Part shown: positions 15,428 to 23,257 of the stretch, one piece after another
Layout: every line of letters starts with the position of its first letter
How positions within the stretch are numbered: position 1 is the stretch's first letter
From: JALUZX01 sp964561605
GTDB taxonomy: Bacteria > Planctomycetota > UBA1135 > JALUZX01
Direction of reading: 5' to 3'
Length of the DNA stretch: 26,695 nucleotides
Assembly (NCBI GenBank): GCA_964561605.1
Contig: CAZLQD010000002.1
Coordinates: 1 to 26,695 of the forward strand
Notes under the pieces: generated by a model
Seen by the model: only the letters and a program-made list of their open reading frames with translations
Databases searched by the model: none
What the model was told of the DNA's origin: nothing
Translations under genes and position numbers: made by a program

Positions 15428-16558
15428 TCACCTGACGAAGAACTTGGTCACCAGGCCTGTGAAATGGTAGATCATCCCGGAGGTGCTCGTGGGATCCATG
15501 AGCTGCCGGCAGGTTCCCACGGCGGGACCGCCTCCCCTGGGCCATTCCCTGGGGAGCTGGAGGATGGCGGCCCGGGACGCGTAGATGATCCGGGAGTTCC
15601 GGGAGAGGCAGAGGAACTGGCCGTGGATGCAGGTTCCGTAGAGGGACGGGTAGGCCGGTATCGGTGGTATGCCTGGTTGAGTAAAACGCCTGAAATAAAC
15701 CGTTCCGGTATAGTCGATCGCCTTGGGTCCCGTGATGTAGAGCAGGGATGTGGGATCCAGGTAGAGAAGGCCAGCGCCGCCGGGGAGAGGGATCCCCGAG
15801 GGAACTTTGCGGCTGGAGAAGAGGAGGAAGGCGGATCCCCGGGCCGGCCCGTTCTCGAGGTGGGCGGAAAGATACCAGATCGAAGCTGGAGGTGTGCTGC
15901 GTTCCAGATCGAACGAGGAGATCATCGGCTTGGTCCGCCCTGGGGCGAAAGAGCCCTTCCCGAGGGGACGGACCAGGAAGTCACGCCGGTTTTCCAAGGG
16001 GCCGTCGAAGGAGGGGGAGGGGATGGTGTAGGAGAGGTCGTTGTCGTAGACCCTCACCTCCCAGCAGATCGCCTTTCCCGCGGCCAGGAGAAAGGGCTTC
16101 CCGGAGAAGGAGAGCACGTAGTCGAAGGATGGGTAGGGCAGCTCCTCCTTGGGTGTGGTTGCGGGGAACCGGATAGTTGTCTTCGGGATCACCACGGTCA
16201 GGTCCGGGCCGTGGTTGGCGTCGAACCTGCGGTCGATGGACCGGCTCGTGGTCCTCGCAGTGGAGAGCCTGAGTTCGAGGGTGACCTTGTAGGAGGGGCA
16301 CAAGTTGAAGTTGGTGGCCCCGTCCCTCCGGAAGGCGAGGCCCACGATCTTCCCGGGCCGGGTGAGGAGGTTGTCGTGAACCTGAAGATATCTGCATGAC
16401 CGGAACCTGGGCGAGGGGCCCGTCAGGCTGAAAGGTTCCCCGAAACGCCAGGGAGCGTCTTCCGCCGCGTAGGCCGGGGGGTGCACCAGTGCGGTCTGGG
16501 CCGGCGGGCCGGGGGGCGGGAGAAGGACGAGGAGCAACAAGGGGAAGAAAGAGCGCAT
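15428..16558 (-). CDS. Secreted protein of unknown function, first paralogue of a tandem trio
   Basis: This 376-residue protein has a strongly hydrophobic signal peptide ending near PPAQ. It shares the trio landmarks: ALVHPPAYA near the mature N-terminus (also in the second gene), RYLQVHDNL, RRFDANHGPDLTVVIP with RFPA, ICWEVRVY, LLFSSRKVPSGIPL, LLYLDPTSLL and SLYGTCIHGQFLCLS. The C-terminus (KFFVR) is a looser match to the VVR-[YF]-R-[FI] end of the other two. I chose the ATG at 16558, preceded by a perfect GGAGG seven bases upstream; the longer frame from 16690 adds 44 residues without a signal peptide. As the first gene, its promoter should lie in the repeat-rich gap upstream. The function is not recognised. 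Confidence 0.86.
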   Translation of the reverse strand: MRSFFPLLLLVLLPPPGPPAQTALVHPPAYAAEDAPWRFGEPFSLTGPSPRFRSCRYLQVHDNLLTRPGKIVGLAFRRDGATNFNLCPSYKVTLELRLSTARTTSRSIDRRFDANHGPDLTVVIPKTTIRFPATTPKEELPYPSFDYVLSFSGKPFLLAAGKAICWEVRVYDNDLSYTIPSPSFDGPLENRRDFLVRPLGKGSFAPGRTKPMISSFDLERSTPPASIWYLSAHLENGPARGSAFLLFSSRKVPSGIPLPGGAGLLYLDPTSLLYITGPKAIDYTGTVYFRRFTQPGIPPIPAYPSLYGTCIHGQFLCLSRNSRIIYASRAAILQLPREWPRGGGPAVGTCRQLMDPTSTSGMIYHFTGLVTKFFVR

Positions 16559-16601
16559 GGTTCTACCTCCTTTTCCGTTGGCACCCGCCAGGGGGTGAGG
16601 G

Positions 16602-16607
16602 ACTATA
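16602..16607 (-). promoter_or_regulatory. Candidate -10 box for the trio operon
   Basis: On the minus strand the hexamer TATAGT lies 44 bases upstream of the ATG at 16558, in a locally AT-rich stretch (about 16600-16650) that contrasts with the GC-rich surroundings. The matching -35 region (TTCCTT at 17-base spacing) is poor, so this is only a candidate. Confidence 0.3.
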
Positions 16608-16703
16608 GAAGCCCATTGATTGTAAGGAATTTGAAGAAAGATGTCATCCTGGAACCAGGAGGGGGGGGCTTTTCCGGGATTTCCGGACATTCTCCATGAT
16701 CTT

Positions 16704-16808
16704 GGGCGTCCTCGATTTTCTTTTCTTGTCAGCCCCCTGATTTTCCCGTTAGCCCCTGCCGGCGGGTATGTGCGGCCCGAAGGGCCGCAACATTCCCGAC
16801 GTCAGGGG
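16704..16808 (-). repeat. Diverged, inverted-orientation copy of the hairpin repeat
   Basis: Read on the minus strand, this matches 151-277 in order. It has the CCCCTGACGTCGGG end, a hairpin, the GCCGGC-containing end, then the two purine-rich modules joined by GGGGGCTGAC, with a deletion of about 16 bases inside the first module. The outer arms are conserved. The apical stem is different in sequence (16772-16778 with 16782-16788, 7 bp) yet still pairs perfectly around the same 3-base loop, GAA on this reading and TTC on the other strand. Confidence 0.8.
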
Positions 16809-16876
16809 GGAGGGGGGGAGTTCGGAGTTTTTTTGTTTGGCGCTATCGATGCTGGAGCCACTCCCCGGACGTCCTC

Positions 16877-16899
16877 GTCACGGCCCTTCGGGCCGTGAC
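16877..16899. repeat. Perfect 10-bp hairpin with TTC loop
   Basis: Positions 16877-16886 and 16890-16899 are exact inverted copies around TTC, the same loop as in the 1-94 repeat. It overlaps the start of the 50-bp tandem array. Immediately upstream, 16864-16876 matches the end of the purine-rich module (reverse complement of 80-92). Confidence 0.75.
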
Positions 16900-17030
16900 T
16901 CGGCCGGCCGGGGCTGACGAGGAGAAGGAAAGGCCCTTCGGGCCGTGACGAGGAGGCGCGGGGCTGACGGGGAGAAGGAATGGGCCTTCGGGGCGTGACT
17001 CGGCCGGCCGGGGCTGACGGGGAGAAGGAA
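16881..17030. repeat. Tandem repeat, three units of exactly 50 bp
   Basis: Units are 16881-16930, 16931-16980 and 16981-17030, with no insertions or deletions. Units 1 and 3 are 46/50 identical; unit 2 differs mainly in an 8-base patch replacing CGGCCGGCC. A fourth unit begins at 17031 and fades after ten bases. Each unit combines a GGCCCTTCGGGCC-type hairpin (weakened in unit 3), in two units a CGGCCGGCCG palindrome, and GGGGCTGACG followed by a purine run. The GGGGCTGACG-purine part is shared with the window-start repeat. Confidence 0.9.
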
Positions 17031-17266
17031 TGGGCCTTCGACTGTGGCTCCTTTGGGTAGGCTTGACGGGGGGAGAGGTGGCTCTCCACCGGGTCTTCCT
17101 TGGCTGAGGGGAAACAGGCAATGGCCCTCGGGGAGCCTTCCTTCTTTTCCAGGGGATGGCGGGAGCCTAGGATCTTTGCTCTGGACAAGAGGATGCCGCC
17201 TCTGCTCTCGGTGCCGGGGCGGGAGAGGTCGAATTTCTTGTTTCTTGGATTCTGGAGGCGGGATCC

Positions 17267-17704
17267 TTGGCGGCCAAGGACAGTGGAGGTGGAGGCCGGG
17301 TCTTCCGGACGGCCGTGAAGATCCGGTTCTTCGAGGCCGACCCGGCGGGGGTTCTCTTCTTCGCCAGGTATTTCTCCAAGGCCCACGAGGTCCTGGAGGA
17401 GTTCGTCCCGGCGGCGGGGATCCCCTGGGAGGATTGGTTCGGTGGAGGACGGTGGATCGTCCCCCTCAGGCGGGTGGAAGCGGATTACCGCAAGCCCCTC
17501 CTTCCGGGACGCGAGGTGGAGGCCCTGCTCGCCGTGGAGGAGTTGGGCCGGTCCAAGGTGGTCTTTGCGGTCCGCTTCCTCCAGGAAGGCGGCGAGGCCT
17601 GCCTGGTCCGCCTCACCTGCGTCTTCGCCGACAAAGAAAAGATGAAGCCCGTCTCCATCCCTCCCGCCGTCCGGGAGAAACTGGCTCCCTTCCTGGCCGG
17701 GTAG
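17267..17704 (+). CDS. Acyl-CoA thioesterase, 4-hydroxybenzoyl-CoA thioesterase-like hotdog fold
   Basis: This protein of about 145 residues is from the YbgC/4HBT hotdog family, which hydrolyses acyl-CoA or acyl-ACP thioesters in the cytoplasm. The family signature is at residues 20-36, RFFEADPAGVLFFARYF, where Asp25 is the likely catalytic residue; it is followed by the long central helix (SKAHEVLEEF) and the usual ADYRKPLLPGREVE strand segment. Length is normal for the family. The start is TTG at 17267, supported by GGAGG eight bases upstream; an in-frame GTG at 17315 has no comparable site and would remove the first strand. It converges with the fusion esterase gene (16-bp gap). The acyl substrate is unknown and there is no clear link to the glycan genes. 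Confidence 0.9.
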   Translation: MAAKDSGGGGRVFRTAVKIRFFEADPAGVLFFARYFSKAHEVLEEFVPAAGIPWEDWFGGGRWIVPLRRVEADYRKPLLPGREVEALLAVEELGRSKVVFAVRFLQEGGEACLVRLTCVFADKEKMKPVSIPPAVREKLAPFLAG

Positions 17705-17720
17705 GAGGAATCCGGGGGGC

Positions 17721-19214
17721 TCACTTCACCCGGAAGAAGCCCAGCCTCTCCAGGAAGGCCTCGGTCCCCTTCAAGCAGCCGGGGAAATACTTGTTCTTGT
17801 CCCTGCCCAGGTTGAAGAATCCGTGGCGGCCCCCTTCGGCGGGATGGAACTCGATCCGGTTTCCCGCATCTTTCATGGCCTTCACGAAGGCCCGGGCCTG
17901 GGCGAAAGGCACGGTCGTATCGGCCGTTCCGTGGAAAAGAACGGCCGGGGGAAGACCGGGGCGCACGTGGGCCATGGGTGAGATGGCCTTGGCCGGCGGT
18001 CCCAGGGTCTTCTTCAAGTGCCGGAAGGCTTCCGTGTCCAGGACAGGATTGAACAGGACCATGGCCTGGGGCCTGGAGGATACCTCCCGGTCCGGGTCCT
18101 TGGGGTCGTCCATGCCGGGGATCATGGCCGTCGAGGCCGCCAGGTGGCCCCCGGCCGAGCCTCCGCCGGCGGCGATTCTCTCCGGATCCACCCCGAGCCC
18201 CGAGGCGTGGGCCCGGACCCAGCGGATCGCCGACTTTGCGTCCCTGACGCAATCCAAGGGCGTGACCCCGTCCCGGTTCTTGACCCTGTATTCCGCCGAG
18301 AAGGCGACCATGCCCCTGAGGGCGAGGGGCCGGCAGTAGGGATAGAACTGGTTGGGGTTTCCCATGGTCCACCCGCCGCCGAAGAAGAAGACGATCGCCC
18401 CCCGCTTGTCCGAGGGCTTCCAGCCAGGCGGAAAGAAGGCGTGGAGGCGGAGGGTCACGGTCTTCCGGTTCTTGGAAGGAGCCTTCTTGAAGGGGATGAG
18501 CTTGGGCACGAGGGAGTCCGCATCCTTCCGGCCCAGGACCTGGAGGATCTTCCGGGCCACCTGGAGGCCGAGCCGCTCGTATCCCTCGGGGCGGTAGTGG
18601 ACGTTTCCCTTCTTGATGTAGAGATTTTCCTTCCAGGTCTTCACCAGGGAAAAGAGGTCGTCCGTGGGGATTCCCTGTTCCTTCATGATCCTGGCGGCGG
18701 CCTGGTTGTACTTGGCCGCATCGCCCTGGAAGCGGCCCGGTTCGCCGGGAGGTACGGGCGTGGTGGCGGCCCAGACGAGCCTGGCTCCCGTGGCCCGGAG
18801 GCGGGCCGTCAGGATCCTCAGGTTCCGGGTGTATTGCTCCAGAGTGGAGGTGAGCTTGCCGTTCTTCTTGTCCAGGCCCCGCAGCCCCTTGGGGGTGGGC
18901 TTCCGCCAGGCCAGGTCCCAGAGGCCCCAGTTGAAGTGGATCAGGTCCCACTTCTTCCCTCCAAGCCACTTGTCCAGGTTCTTCAGGCCCCGCCAGGTGT
19001 CCCCGGCGTTGCCGGGGTTGTGGGACACCGCCGCCAGGCCGCGGAGGAAACTCTTCACGTAGGGTGTATACCCGATGGAGATGGAATCCCCGATGATCAG
19101 GACCCGGGGGAGGCGGGACCGGTCCTGGGCGGCCTTCGATGCCGGCGGAGAGGCGGCGCAGGATAGGGGAAGGAGGAGAAGGGTGACCAGGATCGGGATG
19201 GAAAGGAGTTTCAT
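17721..19214 (-). CDS. Fusion lipoprotein: SGNH/GDSL hydrolase plus HSL-type alpha/beta-hydrolase esterase
   Basis: This 497-residue, predicted lipid-anchored protein (lipobox LPLSC, Cys19) has two esterase domains. Domain 1 (about 35-230) is SGNH-type: IIGDSIS with Ser44, GNAGDT with Asn69, FNWGLWD (94-100) and a final block KGNVHYRPEGY, in which His206 is present but the position usually held by Asp is Lys or Gly, with Asn204 two residues before His. Domain 2 (about 245-497) resembles acetyl-xylan or HSL-type esterases: FFFGGGW (277-282, oxyanion loop with Phe where HGGG has His), Ser353 in GGSAGG, Asp432 and His464. Two deacylases in tandem fit removal of acyl groups from a glycan. The ATG at 19214 has a weak GAGG upstream. 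Domain 1 is paralogous to the protein at 22496-23257 (shared VWAATTP). Confidence 0.9.
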   Translation of the reverse strand: MKLLSIPILVTLLLLPLSCAASPPASKAAQDRSRLPRVLIIGDSISIGYTPYVKSFLRGLAAVSHNPGNAGDTWRGLKNLDKWLGGKKWDLIHFNWGLWDLAWRKPTPKGLRGLDKKNGKLTSTLEQYTRNLRILTARLRATGARLVWAATTPVPPGEPGRFQGDAAKYNQAAARIMKEQGIPTDDLFSLVKTWKENLYIKKGNVHYRPEGYERLGLQVARKILQVLGRKDADSLVPKLIPFKKAPSKNRKTVTLRLHAFFPPGWKPSDKRGAIVFFFGGGWTMGNPNQFYPYCRPLALRGMVAFSAEYRVKNRDGVTPLDCVRDAKSAIRWVRAHASGLGVDPERIAAGGGSAGGHLAASTAMIPGMDDPKDPDREVSSRPQAMVLFNPVLDTEAFRHLKKTLGPPAKAISPMAHVRPGLPPAVLFHGTADTTVPFAQARAFVKAMKDAGNRIEFHPAEGGRHGFFNLGRDKNKYFPGCLKGTEAFLERLGFFRVK

Positions 19215-19249
19215 TCGCCGCGACCTCGCAAAAAAAAGTGAACAGGCAA

Positions 19250-19278
19250 TCTATACATCTTTTCAGGGGCGGGTCCAA
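19250..19278 (-). promoter_or_regulatory. Candidate sigma-70-type promoter for the fusion esterase gene
   Basis: On the minus strand TTGGAC (19278-19273) and TATAGA (19255-19250) are separated by 17 bases, in an AT-rich stretch within the divergent gap 19215-19428. The predicted start point would leave a leader of about 30 bases before the ATG at 19214. Both boxes are imperfect matches to the consensus. Confidence 0.4.
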
Positions 19279-19428
19279 GAAAAGGGGGCGGAAAGTCCCG
19301 TTTCACCCGGAAGAGGGGAGTGTCAGAATAGTCCTTCTCTACAGGCGTCCCGAAGGCGGGGCCTTCCCGGGCCGACCTTTTCCGGGCCGACCCTGGATCC
19401 CCGGCACCACTGAACCGGAAGAGAGACG

Positions 19429-22344
19429 ATGCGCGAGAGATCTCCTTTCCTCGAGGCCCGCCGGGCCGGAACCCTTTCCTTTCTTCTTCTCTGCATCCTT
19501 TTCCAGCCCTTGCTCGGGGCGGCGGACCTGAAGGACCTTCCCCTTTACGAGCCCGGCAAGGACAAGGCCCAGGTGGACTGGCTGATCCGGGTGCCCAAGG
19601 TGAAGGCCCGGGTCTACCGGACGGCCGACGGGAAGGGCCTGGTCCTCTCCAACGGGCTGATCCGGAGGATCTTCCGGCTCACCCCCAATGCCGCCACGGT
19701 GGCCCTGGACAACCTGGTCACCGGGGCGAGCCTTCTTCGGGCGGTGAAACCCGAGGCCCTGGTGTGGATCGACGGCAGGCGCTACGAAGTGGGGGGCCTC
19801 GATGGCCAGCCGGACCACGCCTTCCTGAAGCCGGAGTGGCTGGAGAGGCTCTACGCCCCGCCCGGGGCCTTCCAGTTCGCCGGTTTCGAGTTGGGCGTGC
19901 CCAGGGAGAGGTTCGCCTGGAAACGGATCCGCCATTACGACAGGCGGTGTGCCTGGCCCCCCCGTGGGGTCTACCTCCGGATGGACTACGTCATGCCTCC
20001 CCTCTCCGTCCAGGACCTGGAAGGGCTTTCCCTGGAGAGCTGGTTCGGGCGCAGGCGCCTTCTCAAGGACGATTTCAACCGCATGAGGAAGGAGTGGCGG
20101 GTTCATCGCTCCAAGGCCCACCCCGGGAGCGCCTTTTCCAACGAGGGGAAGGCAGGGGAAATCCTTACCCCCGAAAATACGGCGGTTTTTGTCGAGAGGG
20201 AGCTTCCCGGCGGGGCCGCCCTGGTGGAGGCCGGTTTCGACGCCGGCACGGACAGGAGCACCGATTGGGGCCCCGGCATCGTCCTGGTCTGGCCGGACCG
20301 GGTGATCCGCTTTCATATGCGACCGGGCTATGCCTCCAAGGGGGGTGGCCCCTTTGGAGTCTTCGACGGGAAGAAGGAGAATCCCCGGGTGGGGGAGGGA
20401 GAGAGGGCGGACTTCTCCGGACCCTGGAAGCTGAGAATCCGGATCCAGGCGGGAAGGGCCCTTTGCGAGGCCGGGCCCGAGAACGGGAAGTGGCGGATAT
20501 GGGCCCGCGTTCCCCTGGACGGAGAGGCCGGATTCCCCCGGGCCGTGCGCCTGGGGAAGACCGACCTGGAGGGAGGGGGGAGGGACGGAGCCGAGCCCGG
20601 CCCCGTGGCCAGGCTCCACGTGACGGAGTTCGCCGTCTACGGTCCCGTCCGGAAGAAGGAGATCGCCCGCCTGGTCGAATCTTCCCGCCGGGTGAGGGGA
20701 GTGAAGATCTCGGTCCACTACGAGCTCTACGACGGTGTACCCATTCTTAGTAAATGGATCACAGTGGAGAACGGCACGAAGGGTGAGATCGTGATCGACA
20801 AGTTCCGGTGCGAACTCCTGGCGGCGGTGGAGAATTTCAGCGGCGTGAACTACCGCGGAGTCCCCCTTCCCCATCCGGACATCCTGGTGGAGACGGACTA
20901 CGCCTTCGCCGGGATGTGCTACCGGAATTCCTCGCGTTGGTCCGTTCATTGGACGCCCGACCCGGAATACCGGACCCAGGTGAACTACCTGAGGAAGACC
21001 CCCTGCTTCCTCCAGGTGGGCCCCGAGATGGGGCCCGCCCAGGAGGTGCCTCCGGGGAAGACCTTCGAATCCTTTCGCTCCTTCCTACTTCCCTACGATT
21101 CCACCGACAAGGAGAGAAAGGGCCTGGAACACAAGCGCTTCTACAGGACCGTCGCGCCCTGGGTGACGGAGAATCCCCTCATGATGCACCTTCGGGCCTC
21201 TGATTGGCCCAGGGTCAAGAATGCCGTGGACCAGTGCGCCGACGTGGGTTTCGAAATGGTGATCCTCTCCTTCGGAAGCGGGTTCAACATCGAGCGTGAC
21301 ACCGCCAAATACCTGGCACGGATGAAGTCCTACGCCGATTACGCCCGGAGCAAGGGCGTGGAGATCGGGGGGTATTCCCTTCTTGCCTCGCGGCGCGTGG
21401 GGGGAGGAAACGACGTGGTCATGCCGAAGGGGATGCGCCCCACATTCGGCAACTCCCCTTGCCTCCAGAGCGAGTGGGGAAGGAGGTATTTCGCCAAGCT
21501 CTACCGGTTCTTCGAGACAACGGGGTTCACCAACCTGGAGCACGACGGCTCCTATCCGGGGGACGTATGCGCCTCCACCAAGCACCCCGGCCACAAGGGC
21601 CTGGCCGATTCACGGTGGAAGCAGTGGAAGGAGATCAGCGATTTCTACAAGTGGTGCCGGGGCCGTGGGATCTACCTGAACGTGCCCGATTACTACTTCC
21701 TGGTGGGGACGAACAAGGTCGGCATGGGTTACAGGGAGACCAACTGGTCCCTTCCCCGGGCCCTGCAGGTGATCCACACAAGGCAGAACATCTTCGACGG
21801 GACCTGGTCCAAGACGCCCACCATGGGGTGGATGCACGTGCCACTGACCCAGTACCACGGAGGGGGAAGGGCCGCCACGATCGAGCCCCTCCACGAGCAC
21901 CTGGCCCATTACGAGCGGATGCTCCTGTCCAACCTGGCCGGAGGAGTCCAGGCCTGCTATCGGGGCCTGCGCCTCTACGACACTCCCGAGACGCGGAACC
22001 TGGTGGCCGGCTGGGTGGCCTGGTTCAAGCGCCACCGGGAGGTCCTGGAGAGCGACTTCCTCCACCTGAGGAGGGCCGACGCCAGGGATCTGGACGGCTG
22101 GCTCCACGTGAACCCCTTCGGCAGGGAGAAAGGCCTCCTGGCCCTCTTCAACCCCCTGGACAAAGAAATCACCCGAACCGTAACCGTTCCCCTCTACTAC
22201 ACCGGCCTCACCGACACGGCCCTCGTCTCCCGGGGCGAAGAAAAACCCCGGACCTGCAAACTGGACCGAAAATACAACATCCGCCTCACCGTCACCGTCC
22301 CGCCCCAAGGCTTCGCCTGGTACCTGGTCACGAAGAAGGAGTAG
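19429..22344 (+). CDS. Large secreted clan GH-D-like (alpha-galactosidase-like) protein with inserted lectin-like domain
   Basis: This 971-residue protein has a signal peptide (to about residue 31). The N-terminal part (about 50-200) is a beta-supersandwich-like domain with NGLIRRIFRLTP. A module at about 205-405 (LLKDDFNRMRKEWRV; ending LHVTEFAVYGPV) looks like a concanavalin-A/LamG-type insert, after which the sandwich domain resumes (HYELYDGVPILSKWITVEN). Residues about 580-850 form a probable TIM barrel, with FTNLEHDGSYPGD placing Asp706 where GH27/GH36-type enzymes have the catalytic nucleophile. The C-terminus is a small beta domain. The assignment to a GH36-like fold is from pattern and layout, and the exact family and substrate are unknown. 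The ATG at 19429 has GGAAGAG upstream. It is flanked by acyl esterases. Confidence 0.78.
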   Translation: MRERSPFLEARRAGTLSFLLLCILFQPLLGAADLKDLPLYEPGKDKAQVDWLIRVPKVKARVYRTADGKGLVLSNGLIRRIFRLTPNAATVALDNLVTGASLLRAVKPEALVWIDGRRYEVGGLDGQPDHAFLKPEWLERLYAPPGAFQFAGFELGVPRERFAWKRIRHYDRRCAWPPRGVYLRMDYVMPPLSVQDLEGLSLESWFGRRRLLKDDFNRMRKEWRVHRSKAHPGSAFSNEGKAGEILTPENTAVFVERELPGGAALVEAGFDAGTDRSTDWGPGIVLVWPDRVIRFHMRPGYASKGGGPFGVFDGKKENPRVGEGERADFSGPWKLRIRIQAGRALCEAGPENGKWRIWARVPLDGEAGFPRAVRLGKTDLEGGGRDGAEPGPVARLHVTEFAVYGPVRKKEIARLVESSRRVRGVKISVHYELYDGVPILSKWITVENGTKGEIVIDKFRCELLAAVENFSGVNYRGVPLPHPDILVETDYAFAGMCYRNSSRWSVHWTPDPEYRTQVNYLRKTPCFLQVGPEMGPAQEVPPGKTFESFRSFLLPYDSTDKERKGLEHKRFYRTVAPWVTENPLMMHLRASDWPRVKNAVDQCADVGFEMVILSFGSGFNIERDTAKYLARMKSYADYARSKGVEIGGYSLLASRRVGGGNDVVMPKGMRPTFGNSPCLQSEWGRRYFAKLYRFFETTGFTNLEHDGSYPGDVCASTKHPGHKGLADSRWKQWKEISDFYKWCRGRGIYLNVPDYYFLVGTNKVGMGYRETNWSLPRALQVIHTRQNIFDGTWSKTPTMGWMHVPLTQYHGGGRAATIEPLHEHLAHYERMLLSNLAGGVQACYRGLRLYDTPETRNLVAGWVAWFKRHREVLESDFLHLRRADARDLDGWLHVNPFGREKGLLALFNPLDKEITRTVTVPLYYTGLTDTALVSRGEEKPRTCKLDRKYNIRLTVTVPPQGFAWYLVTKKE

Positions 22345-22495
22345 CTTCGTCCAGGATTCGGAGCCCTTCAAAAAGACCTCTATTCAGCAAGCCCCTTGCC
22401 GGAGGAAATGATCCGGCCCTTCAGCCCGCACATCGCAGCCGGCAGGAGGTAGAGGTGAGGAAAAGGGGAGAAGGCCTCCGGGGCGCCGCGGGGGG

Positions 22496-23257
22496 TTACT
22501 TGTTCTTTGGGAGCAGGGGCTCCAGGAAGCGGGCCACGGCCTGGGCCTGGGCCTGGATGGCCTTGGCCTTGTAGTGGAAGTCGTCTCTGTGGAGGGAATC
22601 CAGGTCCTTGGAGAGGGTGTAGAGGTCGTCGACGGGGATCTTGTATTTTCTGCAGAGTTCCAGGGCGACCTGGTTCCGGGCCCGGATCTGGGCGTTTCGG
22701 TCTTCATTGGCCTTCCGGAACCTGGCAGGCGTGGTGGCGGCCCATACGATCTTCGCCCCTCCGGCGTGCATCCGGAGGAAGCGGAATGTCCGGTCCAGGC
22801 CCGCACTGTAGGCATCGAGGGAGTAGTCCGCCCCGTGAATGCCGTTGTTGAACTGAATGACGGCAAAACGAAAACTATCCAGGATCGGCTTCAGGACGTC
22901 CAGGAACTTGGGGTCGCAGACGCTGAAGGAAGTAGTGAGCCTCCCCACGTAGGCCTTCCCGGAAAGCAGGCGCTGGACGGTGCCGTAGTATCCCTGGGTG
23001 ATGGAATCGCCGATGAGGAGGATCCTGGGACGGTCGTTTACCTGGGCCTCGGGGATCCAGACGTTGATCCATTCGATCCTCTCCCTGAAGACCTTGGGGG
23101 GGGCCTGGGACGAGGAGGAAGGGGAGGGAGGGGCTGTGGCGGCGACAGAAGATGGCCTTTCCCCTCGATTCACCTCTCCCCCGGGAGCGGGAGCGGCGCA
23201 GGACCAGGCCAGGAGGAGTCCGAACCAGAGGAGGGTTCCGGGAAAGATTCTGCCCAT
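22496..23257 (-). CDS. SGNH/GDSL-type hydrolase lipoprotein
   Basis: This 253-residue predicted lipoprotein (LLLAWSC, Cys20) has a Pro/Ser-rich linker (about 22-55) before a single SGNH hydrolase domain. Motifs are LIGDSIT with Ser85, a central QFNNGIHG (135-142) in place of the classic GxND, and a full Asp-x-x-His block (Asp225, His228). Members remove acyl groups from carbohydrates or lipids. I chose the ATG at 23257, which has AAGGAG seven bases upstream and begins the signal peptide; the longer frame from 23326 is less likely. It diverges from the sialate-esterase-like gene at 23404 and converges on the GH-D-like gene. It is paralogous to the N-terminal half of the fusion protein at 17721-19214. 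Confidence 0.92.
   Translation of the reverse strand: MGRIFPGTLLWFGLLLAWSCAAPAPGGEVNRGERPSSVAATAPPSPSSSSQAPPKVFRERIEWINVWIPEAQVNDRPRILLIGDSITQGYYGTVQRLLSGKAYVGRLTTSFSVCDPKFLDVLKPILDSFRFAVIQFNNGIHGADYSLDAYSAGLDRTFRFLRMHAGGAKIVWAATTPARFRKANEDRNAQIRARNQVALELCRKYKIPVDDLYTLSKDLDSLHRDDFHYKAKAIQAQAQAVARFLEPLLPKNK

Larger units (their letters stand above)
16559..17266. other. 708-bp repeat-rich intergenic region
   Basis: This is the only gap over 300 bases between genes, and it separates divergent genes. It holds an AT-richer promoter-like part (16559-16703), an inverted-orientation relative of the window-start repeat (16704-16808), a GT-rich stretch, a perfect hairpin (16877-16899) and a 50-bp tandem repeat (16881-17030 plus a fading fourth unit). 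Positions 17081-17266 show no recognisable feature except the ribosome-binding site of the thioesterase. Open frames here are translations of the repeats and have no gene-like features. Confidence 0.75.

Noticed and set aside
16802..17386. Minus-strand open frames with repeated Ser/Pro/Arg segments
   Set aside because: The internal protein repeat only reflects the 50-bp DNA tandem repeat, and the frame runs antisense into the thioesterase start.
17044..18339. 431-codon plus-strand open frame
   Set aside because: It begins in the tandem repeat and overlaps the thioesterase in another frame and the fusion esterase antisense. It has no family features.
19364..19392. Short direct repeat CCGGGCCGACC upstream of the GH-D-like gene
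   Set aside because: Two 11-base copies close together in GC-rich DNA are too little to call an operator or repeat element.
22345..22495. Gap between the convergent GH-D-like and SGNH genes, searched for a terminator
   Set aside because: Only a weak 5-bp stem (22387-22391 with 22395-22399) without a T-run was found, which is not enough to call.
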